Shown in pieces: positions 1 to 7,648 of a stretch of DNA of 64,000 nucleotides. The stretch lies in assembly GCA_964371075.1 (NCBI GenBank), contig CAYJKN010000006.1:186001-250000 (forward strand), given 5' to 3'. Under the pieces are notes generated by a model, which saw only the letters and a list, made by a program, of their open reading frames with translations, ran no database searches and was not told the DNA's origin. Both the position numbers and the translations under genes were made by a program. Origin of the DNA: UTCHB3 sp964371075. GTDB lineage: Bacteria > Bacteroidota > Ignavibacteria > Ignavibacteriales > Ignavibacteriaceae. Positions within the stretch are counted from its first letter, which is position 1; each line of letters begins with the position of its first letter.

Positions 1-1166
1 TTTATAGGATCGTTGTTAACTCTAACCGGGGTAGTCCATGTTGTTCCACCGTTTGTTGATTTCATCATCACGATATCAGGGTCACTTCCTGCAGGTGCAA
101 CACCTCTCTGTGGCCATGTAATATAGATGGTTCCGCTTCCCGGTCCGTTGGTTCTGTCAACAGCCATCGAAGGGAAAGATGAAACTCTGATGGAAGTAGG
201 TTTTAAGTTTCCACGGATACCAAAATTCAGTGCTGAGTAAGCTCTGATGGCAGGTGCCCATGTAACGCCGCCGTCTGTCGACTTGGCAAACCCGATAGCA
301 TCTTCGCCACCCGGCCATGCATCATAGATTGCCCATGCTGCATATACTTCACCGTTTGGTCCTGTTGAAAGGTTTATACCTTGATCATGACTACCGGATG
401 CAACAGCAGCGGAAATGTTTTTTGGTGTGCTCCATGTCAGTCCATTATTACTTGACCAAACAAGTTCGATCTTTTCATTATTGGGACTTCCGGTAACAAA
501 AGCTGTCCATGCATTGTATAACCTGTTAGCGTAAGGACTTCCCGGAGTTTTATCAGCTGTCATATGATTTTTATCAAGGAGATCTGCTGAGCTGGAAGGG
601 TTTGGTCCTGCTTGTGAGGTTGTCCAGTTAACACCATTATTTGATGAAGAAGCTACTCCCTGACCACCACCGTTGTGAATATAACCAACATGCATGTAGC
701 CATTGGGTGCAATCACAGAAACAGGATCACCTGAGTTTCTTCCATATGGAGGATCATCCCAACCGGTCCAGTTTGTTCCACCATTGGTAGTGAGGTAAGT
801 ACCGGTACCATAAAGTGTACCGATTGTACTTCCATTCCATGAAGTGGAGTTTGCAGAAAGAAGAAGGATGTCCATATTTAATGGATGAACATCGATACTG
901 AGTTCTGACTGTGTTGAGTTGGTAGTTGGGAAAGGTCTGAAGTTAGGATAAAGAGTTGCTTCAGCGCCGGCAACGCGAAGATGCCGATTTACATTGGGTG
1001 CAGGGATGTAGATAAAGGAATTATCTCCAGCTGCAGTTGTAAAATTTTGGTCTTTCATTATTTTCGACCAATATTTTGCATTACTCTTGTCCGGGTCAAT
1101 CGAGTCCTGAGCGATCATTAGCCCTGAAAGAAAGACGAAGAGGAGAGAAAATCGTAAAAATGCCAT
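1..1166 (-). CDS. Secreted Asp-box (BNR/sialidase-like) protein, C-terminus cut by the window edge
   Basis: The reading frame is open from an ATG at 1164-1166 to the left window edge (388 codons, incomplete). It begins with a typical signal peptide (MAFLRFSLLFVFLSGLMIAQ, cleavage probably after AQ), preceded by a Shine-Dalgarno-like AGGAG about 9 bases upstream. At least five Asp-box-like motifs are visible (for example TTNGGTNW, STDGGVTW, STNGGTTW), spaced as in a six- or seven-bladed sialidase-type beta-propeller. Such propellers are often surface or secreted proteins that bind or cut glycans, but no catalytic sialidase residues can be identified here. By analogy with its relatives in this window it probably ends in a T9SS sorting domain that lies outside the window. 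Function unknown; the fold call is fairly safe. Confidence 0.8.
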   Translation of the reverse strand, partial: MAFLRFSLLFVFLSGLMIAQDSIDPDKSNAKYWSKIMKDQNFTTAAGDNSFIYIPAPNVNRHLRVAGAEATLYPNFRPFPTTNSTQSELSIDVHPLNMDILLLSANSTSWNGSTIGTLYGTGTYLTTNGGTNWTGWDDPPYGRNSGDPVSVIAPNGYMHVGYIHNGGGQGVASSSNNGVNWTTSQAGPNPSSSADLLDKNHMTADKTPGSPYANRLYNAWTAFVTGSPNNEKIELVWSSNNGLTWSTPKNISAAVASGSHDQGINLSTGPNGEVYAAWAIYDAWPGGEDAIGFAKSTDGGVTWAPAIRAYSALNFGIRGNLKPTSIRVSSFPSMAVDRTNGPGSGTIYITWPQRGVAPAGSDPDIVMMKSTNGGTTWTTPVRVNNDPI

Positions 1167-1317
1167 GAATATCTGGCTCCTTAAGTGAATAATTGAAGTG
1201 AAATGTACCCTCAAATTACGGAATTATTGGTTTATATACAATCAATTTTACATGGGGGTGATTTAAAACATCTTTTAAATAAAAATTAAGTTTTAATAGC
1301 GTCCAAATTTTCGTGAC

Positions 1318-1348
1318 TTTGCGCTTGGCTTCATAATAAGTATCTTTG
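1318..1348 (+). promoter_or_regulatory. Bacteroidota-type promoter of bshC
   Basis: TTTG at 1318-1321, a 19-base spacer, then TATCTTTG at 1341-1348, an exact match to the TTTG-N19-21-TAnnTTTG pattern of the Bacteroidota primary sigma factor. The -7 element ends 26 bases before the bshC ATG. Confidence 0.7.
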
Positions 1349-1374
1349 AAATCATAAATCTAAAAGTTTTTGCA

Positions 1375-3003
1375 ATGAAGATCAACTTTAATGACATTCC
1401 CGGGCAGTCACCACTTTACCTTGATTATCTATATAATTTTAAGAAAGTGGCAAAATATTACATAAAGGACTTTAGAAATGAGGCTATCTACGAACCTCAT
1501 TTTAAGGATGTTCTTTCAAAATATCCATCTGATAGAAAACAGGTGACTCAGACAATTAAAAACCAATATCTGAGTAAAAGGATATCCACAAAAACTTCGC
1601 AAAACATAAAACTTCTTGAAGAGAAAAACACTCTTGCGGTGGTTACCGGTCAACAACTGGGAATCGCCGGTGGCCCACTCTATACGATTTATAAAACAAT
1701 CACGGCAATTAAACTTGCCAACCTGCTTGCTCAGAAATATCCTGAAATGAATTTTGTACCTGTTTTTTGGCTCGCCGGTGATGATCACGATTTTGAAGAG
1801 ATCAGCTCGATAAATGTCATCAACAACGATAACAAAGTTGAAAAGATTACTTATAGCGTTGAAGAGGAAGGGGAAAAAGAAGCCGGAAGTGTGGGGGGAA
1901 TCAGACTTGAACAGGAGATTGAAGATTTTATATCATCGCTCGGAAATTCTCTTCGCACAACAGAGTTTACGCAGGATGTTATCGGTTATTTAAGTTCCAT
2001 CTATCAGCAGGGCAGAACAATAGCTGAATCATTTAGTGAAATGATGTTTAAGTTTTTTGACAAATATGGACTTGTTATTTTTAACCCTCAGACTGAAGAT
2101 GTTAAAAGGTTACTCGTGCCTGTTTTCAGAAAAGAGATTGAAAACTACAGAGCACATGCCACCAAACTTATTTCTGTAAGTGCGGGACTAGATGAGGAGT
2201 ATCATGCTCAGGTTAAGATTAGACCGATTAATCTTTTTGTCAATAATGAAAGAGGCAGATACCTTCTCGATCCTCTTGAGAACAATGAATTCAGATTAAA
2301 ACGCAAGAAGGTTAAATTTACAAAAGATGAATTACTTCAGCTTCTTGAAAGTTCACCTGAAATGTTTAGTGCAAATGTGATTCTTCGTCCTGTATGTCAG
2401 GACTATCTTTTCCCGACAGCCTTTTATGTGGGTGGACCTGCTGAGATTTCTTACTTTGCACAGATTATCCAGCTTTACAAAGCATTTAATATCGCTACAC
2501 CAATTGCTTATCCGAGAATCAGTGCTACGATTGTTGAAAAAAGTGTTCAATCCCTTACACAGAAGTTTGACCTTACGGTGAAAGACTTTTTTGAACTGAA
2601 AGGTGAAATTTTTAACAGCGTTGCAGCAAAAATCTCAGAATATGATATCGACGGAAAGTTTGAAGTCAGCGAAAATAAAGTGGCAAATATTTTTGACGAA
2701 TTAAAAGAATATCTGACTGAAATCGACAAAACTCTTACTGATCCTGTTGAACGAAGTAAACAAAGAACAATGCAATATTTTGTCGAGCTGAAAGCGAAAG
2801 CTGAATCCGCGAGACTCCGCAGACATGAAAGTACACTAAATCAGCTCCAAAAAAGTTATTCGATGATCCTCCCAAATGATAATCTTCAGGAAAGAGAATT
2901 AAATTATTTCTATTTTGCCAATAAATATGGTCTTGGATTTTATGAATACCTGATCGATAAACTTGATGTCGAATGTATCGACCATCAGGTGGTAATGTTA
3001 TAG
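1375..3003 (+). CDS. bshC: Bacillithiol biosynthesis cysteine-adding enzyme BshC
   Basis: BshC is the putative last enzyme of bacillithiol synthesis. It joins L-cysteine to glucosaminyl-malate to give the low-molecular-weight thiol used for redox buffering in many Firmicutes and Bacteroidota; it is cytosolic. The 542-residue length is usual for the family. The signature TGQQLGIAGGPLYT lies at about residues 91-104 and is followed by FWLAGDDHDFEEI, the conserved block of the Rossmann-like core; a predicted coiled coil follows near the C-terminus. The ATG at 1375 is preceded by a good promoter but no strong Shine-Dalgarno. bshA and bshB are not in this window, so the pathway must be completed elsewhere. 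The downstream hydrolase start overlaps the bshC stop, which suggests cotranscription. Confidence 0.93.
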   Translation: MKINFNDIPGQSPLYLDYLYNFKKVAKYYIKDFRNEAIYEPHFKDVLSKYPSDRKQVTQTIKNQYLSKRISTKTSQNIKLLEEKNTLAVVTGQQLGIAGGPLYTIYKTITAIKLANLLAQKYPEMNFVPVFWLAGDDHDFEEISSINVINNDNKVEKITYSVEEEGEKEAGSVGGIRLEQEIEDFISSLGNSLRTTEFTQDVIGYLSSIYQQGRTIAESFSEMMFKFFDKYGLVIFNPQTEDVKRLLVPVFRKEIENYRAHATKLISVSAGLDEEYHAQVKIRPINLFVNNERGRYLLDPLENNEFRLKRKKVKFTKDELLQLLESSPEMFSANVILRPVCQDYLFPTAFYVGGPAEISYFAQIIQLYKAFNIATPIAYPRISATIVEKSVQSLTQKFDLTVKDFFELKGEIFNSVAAKISEYDIDGKFEVSENKVANIFDELKEYLTEIDKTLTDPVERSKQRTMQYFVELKAKAESARLRRHESTLNQLQKSYSMILPNDNLQERELNYFYFANKYGLGFYEYLIDKLDVECIDHQVVML

Positions 3004-3893
3004 TGTATAACTTATTGAGCCCTAAAAGGCTTTTTCTTATTGGTCTGACATTTTTATTGGTTACTTCTTTTGTGACGACTCCGGCACAAACTGAACCGGG
3101 CAGGCTCTACAAATTTCATCTGCAAAATGCCCCATTTCCCGATGAAGGAAGAATAAACGGCTATAATGGACTCCCGTATTCGGGGCATTATGACGATAAC
3201 ACTGTGGCAGTATATGTGCCCCCGGGTTATAAAGTGAACCAGAGTGTCGATTTTGTTTTTTATTTTCACGGGTGGTACAACAATGTTGATGGTGTTTTGC
3301 GCGATTTTAAGATGCTTGAACAGTTTCTGGAAGCGAGGAAAAATGCTATTCTTGTCATTCCGGAGGGACCCAAAAATGCCGCAGACTCATATTATGGCAA
3401 ACTTGAATCAGAAAACGGGTTTTTGAATCTGCTTGAAGAGATTCTCGATTCGTTGAAGGGGAGAAAAGAGATAGAAGAAACCATTCCCGGGAAGATTGTT
3501 ATCGCCTGCCACTCGGGGGGTGTGAGAGTGCTTTCAAAAATTCTGTTGTTTGGAGGAATTACACATCAAATTCGTGATGTCTATTTATTTGATGCCACAT
3601 ATGGTTATGTGGATGAATATCTCGATTGGCTGATGACTTTTGAAGGAAAACTGATCAGTATCTGGACAGAAGGATCGGGTACCAGGGAGGGAACAATGAG
3701 AATGCTGCAAAGACTTGAAACCGGTAATATTCCACATCTCAACATTGAGGAAGCCGCCCTTCAAAAAGACGACCTTATCTATAACCGGATTATTGTGATC
3801 AAAACACCACTTGCCCACAGCGATCTTGTTTTTCTCACCGGAAATTTCACAAAATTTCTGAAAACAAGTATGCTCGATTTGTTGGAGTTTTAG
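3003..3893 (+). CDS. Secreted alpha/beta-hydrolase-like protein
   Basis: A probable serine hydrolase exported across the inner membrane. I prefer the GTG at 3003, which overlaps the last base of the bshC stop and has AGGTGG ten bases upstream, because it leaves a clean signal peptide (FLIGLTFLLVTSFVTTPAQ). An upstream ATG at 2973 is possible and would overlap bshC by 31 bases. The oxyanion-type HGWYNN follows the first strands; the nucleophile elbow is CHSGG; an Asp occurs in LFDATYG and a late His in PLAHSDLVF, giving a plausible Ser-Asp-His triad in the right order. The substrate cannot be told; it may be an esterase or polysaccharide deacetylase-like enzyme. The stop codon is immediately followed by repeat DNA (GGGGACGC). 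Confidence 0.75.
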   Translation: MYNLLSPKRLFLIGLTFLLVTSFVTTPAQTEPGRLYKFHLQNAPFPDEGRINGYNGLPYSGHYDDNTVAVYVPPGYKVNQSVDFVFYFHGWYNNVDGVLRDFKMLEQFLEARKNAILVIPEGPKNAADSYYGKLESENGFLNLLEEILDSLKGRKEIEETIPGKIVIACHSGGVRVLSKILLFGGITHQIRDVYLFDATYGYVDEYLDWLMTFEGKLISIWTEGSGTREGTMRMLQRLETGNIPHLNIEEAALQKDDLIYNRIIVIKTPLAHSDLVFLTGNFTKFLKTSMLDLLEF

Positions 3894-4072
3894 GGGACGC
3901 AAATACATTTGGAAATGCAATAATCCAATAATGCAGTAATCCAATAATGTAAGCATGGGACGCAGATACACGCAGATTAGACAGAGTTACGCAGAGGGGG
4001 GATATTTACGCGGATTACACAGATTTTCACAGATTCCACGGATGAATTTATTTCACAAATAACTTAACTTTC
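3894..4072. repeat. Intergenic repeat cluster (GGGACGC copies, octamers, ACGCAGATT-like units)
   Basis: The convergent spacer between the hydrolase and the aminotransferase is made mostly of repeats. GGGACGC occurs at 3894 and 3957. Four exact octamers (TGCAATAA, TCCAATAA, TGCAGTAA, TCCAATAA) run from 3916 to 3947. From about 3960 to 4050 a degenerate 9-11-base unit recurs (ACGCAGATAC, ACGCAGATT, ACAGAGTT, ACGCGGATT, ACACAGATT, CCACGGATG). The 13-mer at 3888-3900 (TTTTAGGGGACGC) recurs exactly at 26126-26138. No gene is seen. Confidence 0.85.
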
Positions 4073-4153
4073 AAGTTCTCAAGTTCTCAAGTTCTCAAGT
4101 TCTCAAGTTCTCAAGTTCTCAAGTTCTCAAGTTTCTCAAGTACTCAAGTACCC
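4073..4153. repeat. Octamer tandem array (AAGTTCTC)n entering the aminotransferase 3' end
   Basis: Seven perfect head-to-tail copies of AAGTTCTC (4073-4128) are followed by one 9-base variant, AAGTACTC and AAGTACCC. The stop codon and roughly the last ten codons of the reverse-strand aminotransferase lie inside the array, so the protein's LEYLRNLRT tail is encoded by repeat units. Confidence 0.95.
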
Positions 4154-5270
4154 TCTCCGCACCCTCTCTAAGAATTTCATCCCGTTTAGCAAAACAGACT
4201 CTTATCTTTTTCCCTGAATAATCGACAGAATAAAATGGAGAGAGGGGAATTACTGCCGTTCCTGCTTCTGCTGTCAGTCGTTTTGCAAATGTAAAATCAT
4301 CCTCATTCGAATATTCAGAATAATCAAATATTTGAAAATATGTTCCTTCCGCAGGTGAAAATTTTAATTTTGTTCCGGTGAAAAAGGAATTCAGAAAATC
4401 TCTTTTTTTCTGATAAAATTCGTTTAGATGTAAATAATGTTCGGGATTTTTCAGGAACTCAGAATATGACATTTGTGCCGGCGTATTCACTGCAAATACC
4501 GTAAACTGGTGGATTTTTCTGAACTCTGCAATATATTTTGCAGGTCCTGCAATATATCCCACTTTCCAGCCTGTAGCATGAAAAGTTTTTCCAAAGGAAG
4601 AAATTACTAATGATCTTTCGGCGAGTTCGGGATATTTTGCCATGCTGGGGTGTTTTTTCCCGTCAAAAATTATATGTTCATATACTTCATCACTTAGTAT
4701 AAGAATCTCAGTATTCCGCGTGATGTCCATTAGTGTTTGAATATCATCGTCATGAAATGTTGTTCCAAGTGGATTGTGCGGTGAATTGATCACAATCATT
4801 CTGGTTTTGGAGGTGATGGCTGCCTTTATTTGATCCCAGTCATATCTGAAATTTTCAGTGAGAGGAATTGGGACAGGTTTCCCACCGTTTAAGATAATTG
4901 AAGGGATATAAGAGTCGTAGGCCGGCTCTATCACAATAACTTCGTCTCCGGTGAAAACAAATGCATTAAATGCTGTAAAAAGTGCCTGGGTTGCCCCTGC
5001 AGTAATATTAATTTCATTATCGGGGTTGTAGTATCTGCCATAATCACGGTTGATTTTTGCTGAAATTTCTTGTCTCAAAGGTAAAACACCCGGCATTGGA
5101 GCATACTGATTGTTCCCCTCCCTCATATTTTTATCCATCAATTCAATCAACTCCGGAGACAGATCAAAATCGGGGAATCCTTGCGAAAGGTTTATGGCAT
5201 TATGTTCTCTTGCAAGCCCTGACATCACAGCAAAAATACTTGTTGTGGCACCGGGAAGTTTACTCCTCAT
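4119..5270 (-). CDS. Class I/II PLP aminotransferase (methionine/kynurenine aminotransferase-like)
   Basis: A cytosolic fold-type I aminotransferase. The protein from the ATG at 5270 (383 residues) starts MRSKLPGATTSIF and contains INLSQGFPDFDLSPEL, the AGATQALF turn, NSPHNPLG (the substrate-binding Asn), SDEVYEHIIFD (cofactor Asp and Tyr) and SSFGKTFHATGWKVGY, whose Lys is the Schiff-base residue. This pattern is typical of the YbdL/kynurenine aminotransferase group, acting on methionine and aromatic amino acids. A longer frame upstream would overlap most of the MmcQ-like gene, so 5270 is chosen; it overlaps that gene's end by 11 bases, indicating translational coupling. Odd feature: the C-terminal RNLRT and the stop are supplied by an 8-bp repeat array. 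Confidence 0.9.
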   Translation of the reverse strand: MRSKLPGATTSIFAVMSGLAREHNAINLSQGFPDFDLSPELIELMDKNMREGNNQYAPMPGVLPLRQEISAKINRDYGRYYNPDNEINITAGATQALFTAFNAFVFTGDEVIVIEPAYDSYIPSIILNGGKPVPIPLTENFRYDWDQIKAAITSKTRMIVINSPHNPLGTTFHDDDIQTLMDITRNTEILILSDEVYEHIIFDGKKHPSMAKYPELAERSLVISSFGKTFHATGWKVGYIAGPAKYIAEFRKIHQFTVFAVNTPAQMSYSEFLKNPEHYLHLNEFYQKKRDFLNSFFTGTKLKFSPAEGTYFQIFDYSEYSNEDDFTFAKRLTAEAGTAVIPLSPFYSVDYSGKKIRVCFAKRDEILREGAERVLEYLRNLRT

Positions 5271-5622
5271 CTTGCAGCCTTTGTAATTCTTCTTTCGATT
5301 TTTTAGGAAGTGCTGCAACCACAAGCTCATAGGAGTGATCCACAAGTTCGTTTATCAGTCGGACTGGCACACTTCCATCAAATTGAACAGTATTCCAGTG
5401 AACTTTATTCATGTGGTAACCCGGAGTAATTCCTTCATACGCTTCTCGAAGTTCTGCCGACCTTTCAGGATCACATTTTAAGCTGATACTGTGTGGGGGT
5501 GTAACCGAGATAATGGCAAACATTTTCCCCATAACTTTGTAAACGGGAGAGTCTTCGTCGAAAGGGAGAGTCTCCTCCACTCCGGGTTTGGACATACAAT
5601 AATTTCTTATTTGCTCGAGCAT
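5260..5622 (-). CDS. MmcQ/YjbR family protein
   Basis: A 120-residue protein of the MmcQ/YjbR family, which has a CyaY-like fold and is often annotated as DNA-binding without clear biochemical proof. Diagnostic stretches are PGVEETLPFDEDSPVYKV near the start, FAIISVTPPHSISLKCDP, YHMNKVHWNTVQFDG and the late LVDHSYELVVAALPKK. The length is normal. It lies 5 bases downstream of the M1-type peptidase stop and its own end overlaps the aminotransferase start, so the three form one reverse-strand operon. Confidence 0.88.
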   Translation of the reverse strand: MLEQIRNYCMSKPGVEETLPFDEDSPVYKVMGKMFAIISVTPPHSISLKCDPERSAELREAYEGITPGYHMNKVHWNTVQFDGSVPVRLINELVDHSYELVVAALPKKSKEELQRLQDEE

Positions 5623-5627
5623 CAGTT

Positions 5628-7499
5628 TTATTTTGTCAGAGTGAGTATGTTATCTGAATTATCAACATCAGGAATTTTTGGAGAACCGAGTGTTATCTTA
5701 TCGATCTTTTTAGTTCCAGATATATTCAAAACTAATGACTTTTCGCCATTTTTCCAAACTTCAGCTGTTTTTCTTATCGTTTCTGAAGTGCCATCATCAA
5801 ATAAAACATCAATCACCACTGGAACAGGGAAATGACCTTTTTTTACCACTTCAAACTTTCTTTCGTTTTTAAGATCGATATCTTTTAATCCGAGGGAGGG
5901 ATATCCATAATCAAAAAACCACGCCTTCCAGAACCAGTTCAGGTTTTTTCCTGAAGTTTTATTTATTGAGAAAAAGAAATCGTAGGGAGTTGGATGTTTG
6001 TGTTTCCAGACATTTACAAACTCCTGAAGTGATTTTTTCACCAAATCTTTCCCAATGATGTTCTCAAGAATCAGGAATGCTATTCCTGAGCGGCCATAAG
6101 CGCCAAACATGTGGGCGCCACCCTGGACAAAATGTGAAGGTATCATTAAAGGAATATCATTTTGTGTGCCCATCATCCGGCTGAGAGCCGTTGCTGTTAT
6201 TTCATCATAACGAAGTCCATCAAATAATTTTGTTTGTTCACTTAATGGGAGATAAACAGCCATTCCTTCGTCAAGCCATGAAAACCTTTTTTCGTTTGTT
6301 CCCGTCAGGAACGGAAAATAGGTGTGAGCTATTTCGTGGGTGGTTACATAAGTTGCCAACCAGCGGTCGTTTTCAACATCCTGATTTACCATCATCGGAA
6401 ACTCCATTCCGCCACTACCATTAAATACAGTCATTGTTTCATAGGGGTAGGCAATTCCGGGAAATTCTTCAGAAAAATATTTGATTATATGGCGGGAGAG
6501 TGTAATCACTTCTCCAACCAGGGAGTCAGTCCCAGGTCGATACACAGAGCTGATCAAAACATTTCTTTTGCCACCTTCAACCGGCAGGCCAACCGCTTCC
6601 CATCTCATATTGTTCGAAACTGAAAAACTAAAATCGGGGACATCTGTTGCCGTGAATTTCCATGTCTTGGCACCACCCGGTTTTAAGACATCTTTAACTT
6701 CGTTTGGTTCACAAATCACAACAGGTTTATCCGATTTTATTGCTGATTCATATCTTTTCAAATATGATTCAGAAAACAGTTCTTCCAGGTTCAAGTGGGT
6801 GCCTGTTGCCCAAACGAGGATATCGTCGGGAAGGGTCAGTTCCACTTCAAAATTGTTTTTATCGTTATAAAACTCGTGTTCGCCTTCATATCCCAATGCA
6901 TCCCAACCTGTAATATCATCATAAACGGCTATCTGGGGATACCAATAAGCCACAAAATAAGATGAATCCCCGTATGTCCCGATTCTGGCGTCGGGATTTT
7001 TTGGCATTGTGAACGACCACTTTACTGTGATGGAGAGGGAAGTCTTCGACTTTAGTGGCTCCGGAAGTTTGATAAGTCCTTTAGCTTTGTTTCTCTGCAT
7101 TTTTTCAAGCGGGAAGCTGGTTCCGTTAATGATCAGCTCCTGTAAATTCATTCCATCTGTGAGGTCTTCGACACTGACATCAACATTCCGTTGTGATCCC
7201 TTTTTGTAAAGATCAGGATACAGATTAAAAGTCAAATTTTTCAGATCATCGGGACTGTTATTCGAAAAAACAATTGACGCCTCTCCTGAAATTTTTCCTG
7301 TCACAGGTTCAAGTGAGGCTTTAATTTTGTAGTTTGTTGAATTGACCCAATAGGTGGAACCCGGAACACCATCCATCGTTCGGGTACCTTTTTTTACAGC
7401 ATTCTCAAATTCTCTATAAATAAAAAGATCAGAATTTTGCGCAACAAGCGGTATTGTTGTCAGGGAGATTAAAATCAGTTGGAGGATCGATCTGAACAT
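5628..7499 (-). CDS. Secreted M1-family (gluzincin) metallopeptidase
   Basis: A 623-residue zinc peptidase with an N-terminal signal peptide (about residues 1-20, ending LVAQ). The zinc site is HEIAHTYFPF followed by the third ligand in WLDEGMAVYL, the HExxH-x18-E arrangement of the M1 aminopeptidase N clan. Upstream, MEFPMMV is a variant of the M1 GAMEN exopeptidase motif, so a strict aminopeptidase activity is uncertain. The N-terminal half is the all-beta M1 domain. The ATG at 7499 has AGGAAA about 7 bases upstream. It probably breaks down peptides in the periplasm or outside the cell. It is first in an operon with the MmcQ-like gene and aminotransferase. Confidence 0.87.
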   Translation of the reverse strand: MFRSILQLILISLTTIPLVAQNSDLFIYREFENAVKKGTRTMDGVPGSTYWVNSTNYKIKASLEPVTGKISGEASIVFSNNSPDDLKNLTFNLYPDLYKKGSQRNVDVSVEDLTDGMNLQELIINGTSFPLEKMQRNKAKGLIKLPEPLKSKTSLSITVKWSFTMPKNPDARIGTYGDSSYFVAYWYPQIAVYDDITGWDALGYEGEHEFYNDKNNFEVELTLPDDILVWATGTHLNLEELFSESYLKRYESAIKSDKPVVICEPNEVKDVLKPGGAKTWKFTATDVPDFSFSVSNNMRWEAVGLPVEGGKRNVLISSVYRPGTDSLVGEVITLSRHIIKYFSEEFPGIAYPYETMTVFNGSGGMEFPMMVNQDVENDRWLATYVTTHEIAHTYFPFLTGTNEKRFSWLDEGMAVYLPLSEQTKLFDGLRYDEITATALSRMMGTQNDIPLMIPSHFVQGGAHMFGAYGRSGIAFLILENIIGKDLVKKSLQEFVNVWKHKHPTPYDFFFSINKTSGKNLNWFWKAWFFDYGYPSLGLKDIDLKNERKFEVVKKGHFPVPVVIDVLFDDGTSETIRKTAEVWKNGEKSLVLNISGTKKIDKITLGSPKIPDVDNSDNILTLTK

Positions 7500-7589
7500 G
7501 GTATTTTCCTGTATTATTTGACCGGGAAAAATAGGGAGAATTTTTAATTGGTTTGACCGGAATATTGATAAACGGCAGAAAAAGAAGAT

Positions 7590-7623
7590 AAAAAAAAAGC
7601 CGCCTCGTTTAAGAAGCGGCTTT
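7590..7623 (-). terminator. Rho-independent terminator of the M48-TPR protease gene
   Basis: Perfect stem AAAGCCGC (7596-7603) / GCGGCTTT (7616-7623) with a 12-base loop; on the minus strand the stem is followed by a run of T (A-run 7590-7598 on the plus strand). It lies 26 bases after the stop at 7649. Confidence 0.9.
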
Positions 7624-7648
7624 CCGATTTCAATTTATTAAAAAGTTA

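Noticed and set aside
4073..4128. Regular repeats that might be a CRISPR array
   Set aside because: The units are contiguous 8-mers with no spacers, and no cas genes are present; the same holds for the arrays at 11178-11499 and 43447-43598.
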